64,000 nt of DNA from Ophioderma brevispina (GCA_023653785.1 JAMKCH010005340.1:124001-188000), one strand, 5' to 3'. Numbered from the stretch's first letter, positions 10,139 to 21,899 are shown. The notes: generated by a model from the letters alone, not told the origin. Numbers and translations: made by a program.

Positions 10139-11715
10139 ACCAAAAAAACGTTCAACGTAAAAAAACACAATTTTTAAAAAAGTAACGGCCGTATAAAGTT
10201 AATAAATGTTTAAGAGAGCACCAAGTATATACTCAAGTGCGTCTGCCCCATTGGCAAACTTGGTCCCAGGTCTTCTACAATGCAACGAACATCGCATTTT
10301 CCCCCATCAACCCCAACTGGACAGTCCAAATATAATTTATAGTTTTCATGCTAAGGTGGCGAATGCAATATGCAGGGTTCAAACAAACCCTCTTCAACTT
10401 TTTGAAAAGAAAGTAACAACCAAGCAGCGGGACATTCTATGGTCCTTTAAGTACCTCTTCTCACTTAGAAACCTGTGTAGGACATTCCCGATTGATTGCT
10501 TGCTCATTAAATGAACCGTTTTGCGTGACCTCAAATCTTTTGAGAAATAACAGCCGGGTTGTTGAATCATTGGAACTTTGTGTATTTCATGTTGTAGAAG
10601 CTGGCATAAATTTTTCTCCACTTTTGCAATCGATAAGGAATAGGTGTAACACATAAACCATTCGATCATTGATGGCTACTTTCCGCATCCAAATCGGAAT
10701 TATGAGTGACATTTCAGAGGATTTACTTCACTTCCTGTATCGCATTTTTCTCCCTTTGGTCTTTTGATCCCTACAGTTTGAACAAGTAATTTTCCGAACT
10801 TATTTCCTTCTAAGCAATTTGCAACATTTTTTAGGCAAATCCTGAAGGTTTCACCTTTATACTCGTACCCTATTTGACTTGCATGGTTGTAATAAACTAT
10901 TGCGTTTTCCATTATGCATAGATTCAACCCTTCGGAATTTTGTCTTTTACTGCATGCCACCACTGTTGAAGAAGCCCTCCGATGGGGAGATGTCTTACAC
11001 ACGGCACGCTATATAGTCCTCATTAATTATGTTTGTAGCTGAGTCCCCGTTCCTCATTCAAACTAACAAACATTGCGGATAAGTCCATACGTTTTCAAGG
11101 ACTGAAGGATTTAGCGTTCATTGACGAAATATCACATACTCAACTGCGAAGTTTTCATAGTTTCTTCCTGTAGGTAATCTCACAGAAAGACTGGGTACAA
11201 TACCCATAACATACGTGAGTTAGACTCTATCACAGAACCCAATACCACAGACCTTCTTAGACAGGTCGACTGCAGATCCGTCAAACACATTTTCATTGGG
11301 AAGACAATTGATGTTACACCGGAGATAGGCTTTTTATTCGTATGGGAATACATCTCCAACACGGGACCTCAAGCACGAAAACAAACGCAACTAAGAATAT
11401 AATTCAAAAGTATCCAAGTCAGAACAGACGCCCTTTACACAAGAAATAGGAATACTAATTAAACTGCCCATATAACCTTACTAAACAAATGCAGTTGGAT
11501 TTATTTAAAGCAACAATTTGGTCTAATGATATGGTTCCTTTAATGCAATTTCACACGTTCTCAACAAAGCAATTGGGAATGGAAGAAATGGGACCAAGTT
11601 TGCCAATGGGCGACGCACTTGAGTATACGTGGTGCTCTCTTAACATTTATTAACTTTATACGGCTCGTACTCTTTTTAAAACTTGGTGTTTTTTTACGTT
11701 GAACGTTTTTTTGGT
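10139..11715. mobile_element. 1.58-kb DNA transposon with ~137-bp terminal inverted repeats
   Basis: The left end ACCAAAAAAACGTTCAACG matches the inverse of the right end. Similarity continues through 'cgtataaagttaataaatgtt', 'aagagagcacca' and 'ttggcaaacttggtccca' (left 10139-10275, right 11578-11715). The internal 1.3 kb holds frames of 91 and 100 codons on the minus strand (10394-10669, 10700-11002) and a plus-strand open stretch around 11230-11400, none of which I recognise as a transposase. A clean target duplication could not be read. It is probably non-autonomous, or carries an unknown or captured sequence. Confidence 0.82.
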
Positions 11716-12590
11716 AGATAATCTATACAGAATCTACCAGGGTACAGGTGTCATATATTACAGTGCCCGTGTGACTGAGTGTCCTACCACACATCTGTCT
11801 ATTGTGTTCTCCGTTGAGTACTGTATGCATCATTTGTTTCAGCACTATATCCAAATGGCCTCGTCTACAAGTCATGGTTTATTCCGTACATGTTGCTATG
11901 GTAGCTAGGACACTCTCTCATGGGGGACGCTCAGTTTCTTTACACCGGGTGGAAAAGGTTAAGGCAGCGTTCAGATGTTTTAGATTCACCCTGTATTGTT
12001 CCATTAATGTAGTGGAGTGACTTCAACCGTCGCAAATTGACATTTTTGTTTTTGATATTTGGAACTCATAAATACATATCGTTGGAAAACTAGTTTTACT
12101 ATAGTACGGTATGTTAGTATAGTGCTTATCAACTAGAGCAATAGACCTATCTTTGTATCTATAAATATTACCTACCGAGAAATGAATTAGAAATCGCGGG
12201 GCTCAGATGGTCAAACGGTCAATGGCATTTCATGAGACAGCAGAAATGATTTGTCTACTTACTCGATCCACTCTTTTAAGATTTCAATAAGAAGTCATCG
12301 TCGTTTTAAATTTCACGGAGATGAAGATATTCGAGAGCGCATTGTATATGCTGCTCAAAACGTTTCCCGAAAGGTTTGTAGCTTTTTACCTACTGACTGT
12401 AAGGAAATAGACACATTTTTGTGTCACTTTGATATTTTTTTTTTATAATGATACGACCTTATTTGTCTGAGTTATAAGCATTTGAAGGACAAAAAGATGT
12501 GATTTAAATTACGAATAATCCTATACCGTTTGTGTGGAATGATGCGTTAATGGGTAACAAACAAAGCGGAGCCCGGCTTTATTAAGGAAT
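11716..12590. other. Stretch without recognised gene
   Basis: Only short overlapping frames. Nothing beyond ordinary non-coding composition is seen before the minisatellite. Confidence 0.4.
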
Positions 12591-13745
12591 GTGAAAGGGA
12601 CAGTATGCAAAGAAAATATTAAACAGTATAGCAAAGAAAATATTCAAACAGTATGGCAAAGAAAATATTCAAACAGTATGGCAAAGAAAATATTCAAACA
12701 GTATGGCAAAGAAAATATTCAAACAGTATGGCAAAGAAAATATTCAAACAGTATGGCAAAGAAAATATTCAAAAAGTATGGCAAAGAAAATATTCAAACA
12801 GTATAGCAAAGAAAATATTCAAACAGCATGGCAAAGAAAATATTAAACAGTATGGCAAAGAAAATATTCAAACAGCATGGCAAAGAAAATATTCAAACAG
12901 CATGGCAAAAGAAAATATTCAAACAGCATGGCAAAAGAAAATATTCAAACAGTATGGCAAAGAAAATATTCAAAAAGTATGGCAAAGAAAATATTCAACA
13001 GCATGGCAAAGAAAATATTCAAACAGCATTGCAAAGAAAATATTCAAACAGTATGGCAAAGAAAATATTCAAACAGTATGGCAAAGAAAATATTCAAACA
13101 GTATGGCAAAGAAAATATTCAAACAGTATGGCAAAAACATAATCCAAAACTCATGGCAAGAACATATTCAAACCGATGGCAAAGAAAAGAAAATCTTCAA
13201 ACGCATGGCAACGAATTATCCAAACACACGTATGACAAAAACATAATCAACCATCATGGTCTAAGAACAATTCAAAAACAGTCGCAAGAAAGAAAAATAT
13301 TAAAACAAGATGGCAAAGAAATAGAAGGGAAAATTATCCAAACAGTCTGACAAAAAAAACATAAATCCAATACATGGATCAGAACATATCAAACAGATGG
13401 CCAAAGAAGAAAATATTCAAACAGACTGGCCAACGAAAATATTAAACAGCATGGCAAAGAACATATTTGAACGTATGAAAAGAAAACTCAAACGTTTGCA
13501 ACGAAAATATTCAAACAGTATGACAAAACATTCAAACGTATGGCAATGAACATATTCAAATAGCACGGCAAAGAACTATTCAATGCAGGGCAAAGAAATA
13601 TCCAAACAGTAGGCCAAAAAAAATATTCAAACAGTATGACAAAACATATTCCAACAGTCATGATCAAGAACATATTAAAACAGCATTCCAACGAGCGATA
13701 TTCAAAACAATATGGCAAAGAACATCTCCAAACAGCATGCAAAGA
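12591..13745 (+). repeat. 25-bp minisatellite (unit GGCAAAGAAAATATTCAAACA+GTAT)
   Basis: From about 12600 to 13135 the unit repeats about 21 times with single-base changes (gtatg/gcatg, loss or gain of one A). From 13136 to 13745 it continues in degenerate form with larger indels. Because 25 is not divisible by 3 and the unit has no stop in any plus frame, all three frames stay open (longest 197 codons at 12653-13246). That is an arithmetic effect and not evidence for a protein. Confidence 0.95.
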
Positions 13746-13964
13746 AATATCCTAGCCACTAACATTAATTGTTACTAAACGTCATGACTTATTATAATTT
13801 GGATGTTTCTGTAGCTGATTTGCAGGAGTATTCGTATTCTCTTCCTCATCATAGTTTTGCTTGCCTGGCAAGTTTCAACTGGCAGCAATTACTGGAATTC
13901 TTTCCGTTGTTTTGTTTTGTCAATAGTCTGTACAAATTGTGGTAAGTAAACTTTTTAAAGGTAC

Positions 13965-14400
13965 TGTGGCGGACCGCTGTTCACGTGCGTGATCTTAAAT
14001 TGGAGCGAGCAGCAAGGCTTACGACGGTTTATTGCGGTGGGTCGGTCGGTTGCCCTTGTTACCTTGTGAGCCTTGATTACTAACAGTTCTTTGCAGGATT
14101 CGGATTTAACTACTGGAGCCATGGCTTCAATAACTCACACTCGAAGACCAGGGTAATACGTTCTTCATCAACTTTTAAATAGGCTTGCAGGGTCAAATCC
14201 GGGCGTCTCGGCGTTGCGAAGATGAAGTTAGCGATGCGAGTGTGGCTTGAGAGCTATTTTCAGGAACCGTCCCCATCGCTAGCTAGGAACGGATAGCGGC
14301 GAGTGCTCGCAGCATTCGCCTTATATACTGCCAAAGATGATGTCAGCACTTACACGTCATAAAGGCCGCCCTCAACGCACACCACTGCATTTCCTCCACA
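13965..14400 (-). repeat. 3' LTR of the gypsy element (minus-strand sense)
   Basis: A 436-bp repeat matching 21116-21554, starting TGTGGCGGACC and ending TTTCCTCCACA. Shared blocks include 'gattactaacagtt', 'ggcttcaataactcacactc', 'gaagatgaagt' and 'gccttatatactgccaaag'. The shared 'ttatata' near 14322 reads as a TATA-like box on either strand. Confidence 0.92.
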
Positions 14401-14420
14401 CTTCCCTCTCCCCAAACCGA
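14401..14420 (-). promoter_or_regulatory. Polypurine tract next to the 3' LTR
   Basis: On the minus strand the bases directly before the LTR start read GGGGAGAGGGAAG. A purine run abutting TGTGG is the expected priming site for plus-strand DNA synthesis in LTR elements and fixes the orientation of the element. Confidence 0.8.
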
Positions 14421-16300
14421 TCCGTGCCCGGATTCGTTACAAAAACATATTACCGGGCTGGGGGGTGCGCGGAAATGCGCGGTGACTTTTACTCATCACA
14501 CACTATCGAGGTTCGATGTCTTATACCTTCACCGGCGCTGTCACATCACCGGAGCAGCCAAAACGGGATGTGTGTCGGCATCCCAGCCAATCCGAAACCC
14601 TCTGATCGGGCATAAGAAATCTCGCCCCATCCATTTCTCTTCAGGAAAAATATAATATATGATTAACTTCACATCACTTATCAGTGTCAGATTTATAACA
14701 ATAACCCGATTCTGAACCTCATCTAAAACAATACAATGCCGCATTACTTCTAACACATTGATTGAGTGAATTGAATTAACAATGCATATTAGATCTCGTT
14801 TTTCTGCAAAAAATAGGCAAATATCATAGCCATGCAGGATCCGGGAACTTCTTTTACCCTTACACATGAGATACATAACTCACCGATGTATCAAGATTCC
14901 ATCCCATACTCGAGTCGGAGGCCCGGATCATCGAAGGAGCCGAGTAAGTAACAATTGCCACCCAGCGCATCGGCGATGCAGAGGATCATGGTTCAGAATA
15001 TAATAGTCCTACCACAAACTCCCACGCCCACCGACAATGAGCACGCACACCACCCACTCGAATCCGACAATGATCCAGCAGGATCAAACATCCCAGAGAA
15101 GGGATATGACTCATACATTCCTGATTGATCAATCTTATAAATAATTTGAACTTCAGTTTTGATATTACAAGCAAGTAACAAGAAGAATGGACATCAATAT
15201 GTACTAGGTACAATTATGATCCTCTGAAATGCACAAAATCTGAGATGTTTCTCTTTTTCACTCTATAAACTAATTGATTACAGTGGTCCGGCACACTAAA
15301 ATTTTACTTACTTTAAACTGGTGAAAGTCAACGCCATTGAATTAGAAACTCAAACTTCAGGATTAAAAGAAGAAAACGTTAAAATTTTATACAATTATAA
15401 TTTCTCTTGCATCGAGATCCGTAATTTCCTAGCACAACAATTCCAAAAAACTGTAGGCCCAAATTCTGCCTACCAATGCACACGGCCTGGCATCCAGTGC
15501 GGCTCCCTTTTGCTCACAAATCCTTAATGCCAGCCCATATTCGACCAATTTTGGAATTTGTCCCTAAAATAACATTGCTGAAAGCTCCGAATCGGTTCAA
15601 ATATCACCAGTTACAAGGCAATTGTAAAACAAGCTCAAACCAATAATTATCAATAGAGCGCCGGATCAGGATCGAAAGGATAACATGTTTGCAGGATCTT
15701 ACGTTATGATCCCGGCAAGTCACAATAAACGATTCACTTATGAACATTTTAATCACAGTTACTCCAAAGCTTATTAAGAAATTTAAATTGGTAACGTCCT
15801 TATGCCCTAGTAGCAGTGAAAATTATTTAACCTCTAATTTTCGTCCCCTAAACAGGAAGGCATTTATAATCATTAATCCGATAACAATTATCAATAAATC
15901 TGTTCCTCGGTAAAAGCTCCGCTTTTAATTCCACTTGTACTCACAGGAGGCCAATCTTTACATAAACATGATAAAGTCATTATTTTTCCTTGATCACATA
16001 TTTGACTGAAATTTTACACTGTTAAATAACCAAGAACTTTGCACAGGATTAAACACAATGCAATGTAATAACTCCGAAGAAAACTCAGAATGATGAAACA
16101 CATCAGTTCGGAGCAGTCACATGGGGATCCCGGACGTTTCTAAAGTTCTATTCAAAAACGACTCCTAGTAATTGTTGTATGGTTATTCGGACCAGTCGCC
16201 TTCCCTGATCCTGGACCAAGGCTGGTAGCTTTGGCAATCCTTGGTCATGATGGACGTTGCTAGATGAAGAGCTAGTGCTGGAACTACATAGTATTGATTA
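14421..16300 (-). other. Long 3' internal region of the gypsy element, no recognised gene
   Basis: About 1.9 kb between the zinc-finger frame and the polypurine tract. Frames of 75-111 codons exist on the minus strand (14541-14876, 14986-15213), but I see no envelope features (signal peptide, furin site, membrane anchor) or known domain. The motif GATCCGG and its variants are unusually frequent. Confidence 0.5.
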
Positions 16301-16309
16301 CTTTTGTGT

Positions 16310-16725
16310 TTTTTACTTGCGGCTGGCTGATGGACCTGCAGATGACTTTCTAGGAGACAGATCGTCCATTTCTTGGTCAGCAGCTGGACGCTTTACACTT
16401 GCCCGGTCATCATTTGGAACCTCCATGGGACCATTAGTCTATTTCCTCCAAATCTGCTTCGGGATGTTTTGCCCTTGCATGTTCCCGGAGATCGCTCGTC
16501 TATTGTACATCCTTGCTGGTGATACGGAGCACGGGTACCGAAACAAGGTATTTCCCGTGAAAAGGTTTATGTGTCTTTGAGATTGCTATCGTTGCAGCAA
16601 CTTCTCTCGCACGCGCGCATTTACTCTTGTTTGGTTTGGTCGGGCGCCTCTCTCGGATCGAAACGTGAATCTTACAGCCAGTGTTTGCGTTCCTCCTGTA
16701 ACGTCCGTTTGATTGGGCCAGACAT
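16310..16725 (-). pseudogene. Accessory C2H2 zinc-finger ORF downstream of integrase
   Basis: An ATG at 16725 (minus) opens a frame starting MSGPIKRTLQEERKHW, then breaks. Further along, in shifted frames, comes a block with the spacing of one C2H2 finger: a Cys pair region (PCSVSPARMY, where the second Cys position reads Ser) and, twelve residues on, the helix and His pair (LREHARAKHPEADLEE). A coding-like, charged stretch follows (VKRPAADQEMDDLSPRKSS) with an NLS-like start. The finger suggests DNA or RNA binding. It sits about 0.5 kb beyond the integrase end and is not part of the normal gag-pol set. Two or more frameshifts break it. It could alternatively be a captured host exon. Confidence 0.6.
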
Positions 16726-16754
16726 GAATGAGAGGGCGAGGCGAGTTACAGCTC

Positions 16755-16795
16755 GCTTTTATTTTACTTCCTGAGTCATATGACCGTCTATTGCA
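16755..16795 (-). promoter_or_regulatory. Candidate internal promoter before the zinc-finger ORF
   Basis: Read on the minus strand this has TGACTCA, GGAAGT and AAAATAAAAG in close order, ending about 30 bp before the ATG at 16725. These match AP-1, ETS and TATA-like consensus sequences. The arrangement could drive a separate transcript for the zinc-finger frame, but it is motif evidence only. Confidence 0.35.
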
Positions 16796-17229
16796 CTGCG
16801 CAGGCGTGACACCGTTGTTTCCAACGGGTATCGGTTTGTTATTTACACTTTGATTTATTTCTAATTGCTAGTTTACACTCGGTAGCTCACTGCGCAGGGA
16901 TAATTAAGAAGGGAAAGTTCAAGAGTATTGATTTTAATTTATGCATCACATCCGGGCTGATTAAGATGATTTCAATTCCGAGATGATCAGTGATCCGGAT
17001 GGGATGGTTCTAGTCGGATGATCATGAGTCAGGGCGATAAGGTGATCTGATCCGTATAGAGGATGTGATCCGAGTAAAATCAAGGGTCCGTGATTATTGG
17101 TGTACTGTTCCGGATGTCCAATTGTTGATCCCAAATCCTAAAAAAAATTTAAGTTCCGGATTCAGTTCCGCTGTTCTTCTCGGGATCAATTATCGGATCA
17201 GACTGTGGCTCGTGTCCACACTGTTGGTG

Positions 17230-18440
17230 TGATGATGGAATATAATAATTTCATGGATCAAAATGTCCTTACTTTTTGAGCCAACTCTCCAGCTCAACGC
17301 CTTGGTACGACTTAAGGCGATCGATATGGACAACCCTTTGCTTTGATTGCCTTGATCTCTGTATCCTGTACACGGACATCCGTTAATTTCCCAATCACTA
17401 GGGGTTACGGTCCATGCCACTTGAATTCTAATTTAGGGCCACCTTCCTTTCTTGCGCACCCGTTATGAAGCATACGAATGACTCCAACTAGGTCGGATTT
17501 ATCTATCGCCTTTCTGTCGTAATTACGCTTCTGTCTTCTAGATAGCTCTGCAAGACAGCCCTGCTCTGTTATGAGCATTCCTTAAATCGCTGGCCTAACT
17601 TCCTTGGCTTAATTGTTAACAGTTTATAGTCCTGTTCCGGATCTGAGGGGACTCCACAGAGATCAATTGGAAGCATTATCTCCTCACCAAATGTCATCAC
17701 ATATGGTGTCTCTCCAGTAGGCTTCCTGTTATTGAACTTCTATATGCCATCATTGCATAGGTTAGCACTTCATCCCAATCCTTCTGATTGTTTTCTGGGT
17801 TCAATCAGGGCAGATACAATGTCAAGATAGTCTGTTACCCCTCTCGATAAGCCATGGCTTTGGGATTTAAACCAGGAGTTGTCTCGTCTTGTCAATCCCC
17901 ATCAGCTTACAAATTTTTTTCGGACATCAAGTTGCTCTCGAAATTTCTTCCTTGATCCGAGGGCAACGTTTCAGGGCATCCTTGCCGAGTAATCCACTCT
18001 CAGTGGCTTTCTGGGCTGGTTCGGCTTGCTCATTGGGGATCGGATTTTACGCCTCGATCACTGAGTAAAGTAGTCTCCCACTACTGCAAATAACGATTTC
18101 CTGCCCATGATTCGGGAAGTGGACCTAGAATATCCATCGCCACTCGTTGTCCATTGTGACCAGCTACCTCTTGCTGTAACCTAGCTATACTCTAGTACTA
18201 GGGATTACGTCTGGCACAAAACGTCGCATCTCCGGATCCAAGATATTATCTCTGTGAAAGGGACCCAGTTAAAAACTTCTCTAACTTTCTCTCTGTTTTG
18301 GCTTTCCAAGATGACCAGCGTCCGACAGCTGTGGAGAGTTCTTTCAGGGACTTTCTCGTATATGCCTCTGGGGAAATAGCTGCCACTAATGATTTTTTCC
18401 GTCTCCGGACTCCACTTACTGTGCAGAATCCCATTCCTTA
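17230..18440 (-). pseudogene. Ty3/gypsy integrase remnant
   Basis: On the minus strand, N-terminal to C-terminal: a pre-integrase linker (SMWTVQEMKTAQERDPDLSL near 18600); an HHCC-like zinc-binding region (~18240-18430, degraded); the catalytic core start RVAMDILGPLP with the first catalytic Asp (~18120-18145); core end AMMAYRSS and TPYVMTFGEE (~17690-17760); and the C-terminal GPY/F-type segment ending RVVHIDRLKSYQG (~17285-17330). These are hallmarks of Ty3/gypsy (Metaviridae) integrases, which insert element cDNA into the host chromosome. Frame changes occur at several points, and the second Asp and the Glu of the DDE triad cannot be placed confidently. Confidence 0.85.
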
Positions 18441-18900
18441 GCTCTAAACGTTCCCATTGCGCCCAATAACAGTTCGATGCTTTTGAGAATGGCGAAATTC
18501 ATTCCATTCCGGTCGTGGCGCTCTCCGTTGCTTGGCTTTAACCAAAAGACTCAAATCGGGATCTCTCTCCTGAGCTGTTTTCATTTCTTGTACAGTCCAC
18601 ATGGAATTCATGATACAGAGAACATGTTTTATTTGTCGTCAGTTTTCTGTTGTTGCAGCGTCTGTGAATTCTACGACGTCGGAACGCGTGGGCAGGCTTT
18701 GGATAATGCTTGTCATTATCTTCCAGTGCGGTTCGGTCGAGTGTCCCGTATCCAGTCGGAACGTATAGTCGGCAAAGATCTCAGACAAGTCTAAGGATCT
18801 CTCAATTGTTTGGTCTACGGATTCGTTGGTCTATCTTAGAGATGTTTGAAACCGATACTTCGCAGTACGAATAGACGAGCGACCTGATCCCTGCTTGAAT
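18440..18900 (-). pseudogene. Residual end of RNase H / pol linker
   Basis: A linker typical of the RNase H-integrase junction (EMKTAQERDPDLSLLVKAK) lies at about 18530-18620. Upstream of it a short block resembles the end of RNase H. No reverse-transcriptase palm motif (YxDD) was found on either side, so most of PR-RT-RH is missing. Confidence 0.5.
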
Positions 18901-20113
18901 GCAAAGTTTTCATCTTCCTCTCTGGGACATGTCTTGTGCGATCGCCTTGATCCGACATTTGCTGCTTTCTGCCGGAGGGTAACTGCTCCGCCGGGGAGCT
19001 GGATGATCCGGAGTAATCGTTGACTGGCTTGGATACAGCCGTTCCCTTCGATTGATTGTCACGTCGGACTCCTGCTGTCGGTCCTTTGGTTTCTGGCTTA
19101 ACGCAACCAATTCCGGAAACAATCCTTGACCTTGCTCACGTCCAAACCTTTTTCGGATCATATCAAACGGTTTGGTAATTTGGTACTCTCTACGGGGAAG
19201 CGAATGTTCTTTACTCCGACCCTTTCCTGCTCCCTTGGTTGGGTCGGCATCCGTTCCCGACGACTCTCCATCTTGATCCTGTCGGATTCCTGCTCGGGCC
19301 TGCTATCTGTGGGCAGTTATGCAACAAAATGATATCTGCCCCACATCCGTAGCACGCCTTATTATTCACTCCTCTCCGCCAATCTCTTCTTTGGTTTTCC
19401 TCATTTCGCTCCCTACTTGCCTTGTTCAGTCGATTTTTCTGTACTTGAATCATAATTTGTTTTAATAGGGGTAATAAGCTTTGCCAGCTGGTCATATCTC
19501 TCGGAGCCCTCTGACTGCACCAGCCTGGTATATGTTTGCAGGATTCCTTTGCCTTTCAGATGTCAGAAATGCTTCAGTCTTGCAGTCCGGATCGCATCGT
19601 CCATTGTGGCAGGACGAGACAAGGTTGGATTGCTGAAACGAACTCACGCTCACGTAAGTTTCCCATGAAGTGATCTCGAGCAATTCTGTCGCGAGCCTCT
19701 TCAGCCATACCGACGTAGGAGTTATCAGGCAGTTTTCATGACAAATCTGTGCAAAGTCATTATACTCTCCTGTTGCTGCTGCTGACGGCAACCGTAATTG
19801 GGCTAAGTATTCATTCTGATGTCCAGAAAACATTGCTTCTAGGCCCCACCAGATCTTCATATGTAATTCTCATCCACTCGTCTTTTTGTCGGATCACACC
19901 CCTAGATCTACCTCGAAGACACATAAATAACCCCTGCTGAGGGCTTTTTGTTCCCTGTCCAACCGTTCCAAGTTGCACATGACTTAAACTATCCAAGATT
20001 TCTTGCAACTCACATCGCTGTTTAAAAAGGTCCGATGATCTTCTCTCTTGGTTGTTGTGCTCGGCTCTGAGGTGTACTCTTCCCTGTGATCCGTTTTCAC
20101 GTTTAGTGGCCAT
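18900..20113 (-). pseudogene. gag remnant with CCHC-like zinc knuckle
   Basis: The frame opens at 20113 (MATKRENGSQGRV) and continues across overlapping frames 19811-20113, 19492-19860 and 19211-19495, as expected for one ORF cut by frameshifts. Near 19320-19360 the motif CYGCGADIILLHNCP has CX2C...C spacing of a retroviral-type knuckle, but Ile stands where His is expected. Gag would form the particle and bind element RNA. As read it is non-functional. Confidence 0.75.
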
Positions 20114-21091
20114 GGCCCTCTAATCGGAGCGGGTTCATCTACATCGGAATCCTCCACCTCAGTATCGCAGATCAGGGCGCCGTTCCCCTTTTTCTATAAG
20201 TGGGAACTTTTGGGGTTGTACATCTGACTTATGTCTCCGTCTGGCGCGGTAAGATGTGAAAGGTGCTTTCGGACTCCGCCTTCCTTAATAACTTGTGGCT
20301 TGTTAAAATGCTGTTCCATTTTCCGGGATCACCATCCGTTCCAACAGCAAAAACACTCTGTCGACGCCACTTCTCATTTCAAATCCGAGGTATAACTGGG
20401 AACCTTCCTCACTACGGCGGCGGCGGTGCCATATTCGTCGAGTATGTGTTGGTACCACGATCTTGTACATATAATGCGTTGTCAGCCGCAGGAATATCGT
20501 TGCCTAATGCTTGAAGGACCATGTGATTCCACATAAAAATTCTATGTAAACCTTGGATTTCATCCTGGAATTCGGCTTCTGCTCTCATCGCAGGGGGGGG
20601 GGGGGGTCTGCTGTAATCGATTCATTCTGCGGGCTATTAACTGTAGTACTTCCAGTTTCGAATTCCAAGAGGCCGGCGGGAATGTTGCAAGAATGAATAC
20701 TCGGGTACCGATGCCGTGGCTCTCCTGTACCCAGATGGGTCTCACGGGTCGGTTTTCACTCTACTCTCTCTGCTGCAGCCTGGTCTTAGTTCGTATTCTC
20801 CTTACTTAAAGACTCACTCCTCTCTGTCGCATCATTTGCCCTCAATGTTAGCTGCCGTATGCGTTGTCGGAGCATTCGTTCTCTTCCTTCCTGATCTTGG
20901 CATGAAATTCATCAATCATTCTGTGTCATCCGACCCATCATTATCGAAGTTCTGACAAAGACAATTAGGTTAATGTGTTCCCTACTAATAAGTGCTAGCC
21001 ACCACCCCCGATCACCACACGGTAGAGCCTGGAGATGCAAGTCACAGGCAGGATAGTAGATCTCGCTCATAATTATCACTATTTTTCAAGT

Positions 21092-21115
21092 TAATCCCAC
21101 AACCGATGCCACAAA
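21092..21115 (-). promoter_or_regulatory. Primer-binding-site-like sequence after the 5' LTR
   Basis: On the minus strand, four bases after the LTR end, TGGCATCGGTTGTGGGAT occurs. It has the TGG start expected for pairing with a tRNA 3' CCA end. I could not assign the tRNA isotype from memory. Confidence 0.55.
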
Positions 21116-21554
21116 TGTGGCGAAACCTCTCTTCACTTGCGTGATCTAAATTGGTAGCGAGCAGCACGGCTTACGCCGTGATGGCGGTGGTGCGGCGTTG
21201 CCCGTACCTTTGATCCTTGGATTACTAACAGTTTTTTGCAGGATGCGGACATTAATACTGGAGGGCAAGGCTTCAATAACTCACACTCAGAGACAAGGTA
21301 TAGAGTTCTTCCTAAACTTTATATGCTGCATGGGTCAATCCGGCCATTCCGTCTCGGCTGGCGAAGATGAAGTCTAGCGATGCAGAAGTGTGGGCTTCGC
21401 GAGCTTAGTTTAAATGAACCTGTCCCATCGCTATAGCTAGGAACAGGAGAGCGGCGAGTGCTAGCCGCATCGCCTTATATACTGCCAAAGTGATGTCATC
21501 ACTTACCACGTCATAAAGAACGCCCTCAACGCACACCACCGCATTTCCGCCACA
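21116..21554 (-). repeat. 5' LTR of the gypsy element (minus-strand sense)
   Basis: 439-bp partner of 13965-14400, same TGTGG...CCACA ends, followed by GTAC. Differences from the other LTR are mostly short indels and scattered substitutions. Confidence 0.92.
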
Positions 21555-21890
21555 GTACCGTAATTTCAGTGATCCTAGCAACTCGTTTTTGGTTTATGTT
21601 TCACTAGATATCCCAAGAAAAACGTTATGACAAATTGCCAGTTGACTCTGACGGTGCTTGCGTTTGCGCAAATATTTGTATCACGTTACCCAATAGGCCA
21701 CTGTGCTTTTAAGCAAATTAATACAAAATCATTCCTTCAAGAGCAGATCGAACTTGCACGTATTAGACATACATACTATACTTAGGAAAACGGTTCAGAT
21801 GAAATTAAACATCTAGAAATTTTAAGGTAAGGGTAAATTGGTGGAGGTGGTAGTGCGGCGTTAGATCACGAAATGTCCTGTTAAAATAAT
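21555..21890. other. Stretch without recognised feature
   Basis: After the 4-bp target duplication I see no gene or repeat here. Confidence 0.4.
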
Positions 21891-21899
21891 ATGGCAACT

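Larger units (their letters stand above)
13961..21558 (-). mobile_element. Ty3/gypsy-type LTR retrotransposon, complete ends, degraded inside
   Basis: Direct LTRs at 13965-14400 and 21116-21554 begin TGTGG and end CCACA. They are flanked by the 4-bp target duplication GTAC (13961-13964 and 21555-21558). On the minus strand the order is LTR, primer-binding-like site, gag with a zinc knuckle, end of the RNase H region, integrase, an extra C2H2 zinc-finger frame, a long 3' region, a polypurine tract and LTR. The region between gag and integrase is too short (~0.5 kb) for protease, reverse transcriptase and RNase H, so these appear deleted. Frames are broken by many small indels and the LTRs differ at many positions. 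The element is old and not autonomous as read. Confidence 0.93.

Noticed and set aside
12591..13745. CRISPR-like array or repetitive protein gene of up to 197 codons
   Set aside because: The repeats are contiguous with no unique spacers. All frames are open only because the unit is 25 bp and lacks stops.
14421..16300. Envelope-like gene in the first gypsy element
   Set aside because: No signal peptide, cleavage site or membrane anchor could be seen in the minus-strand frames.
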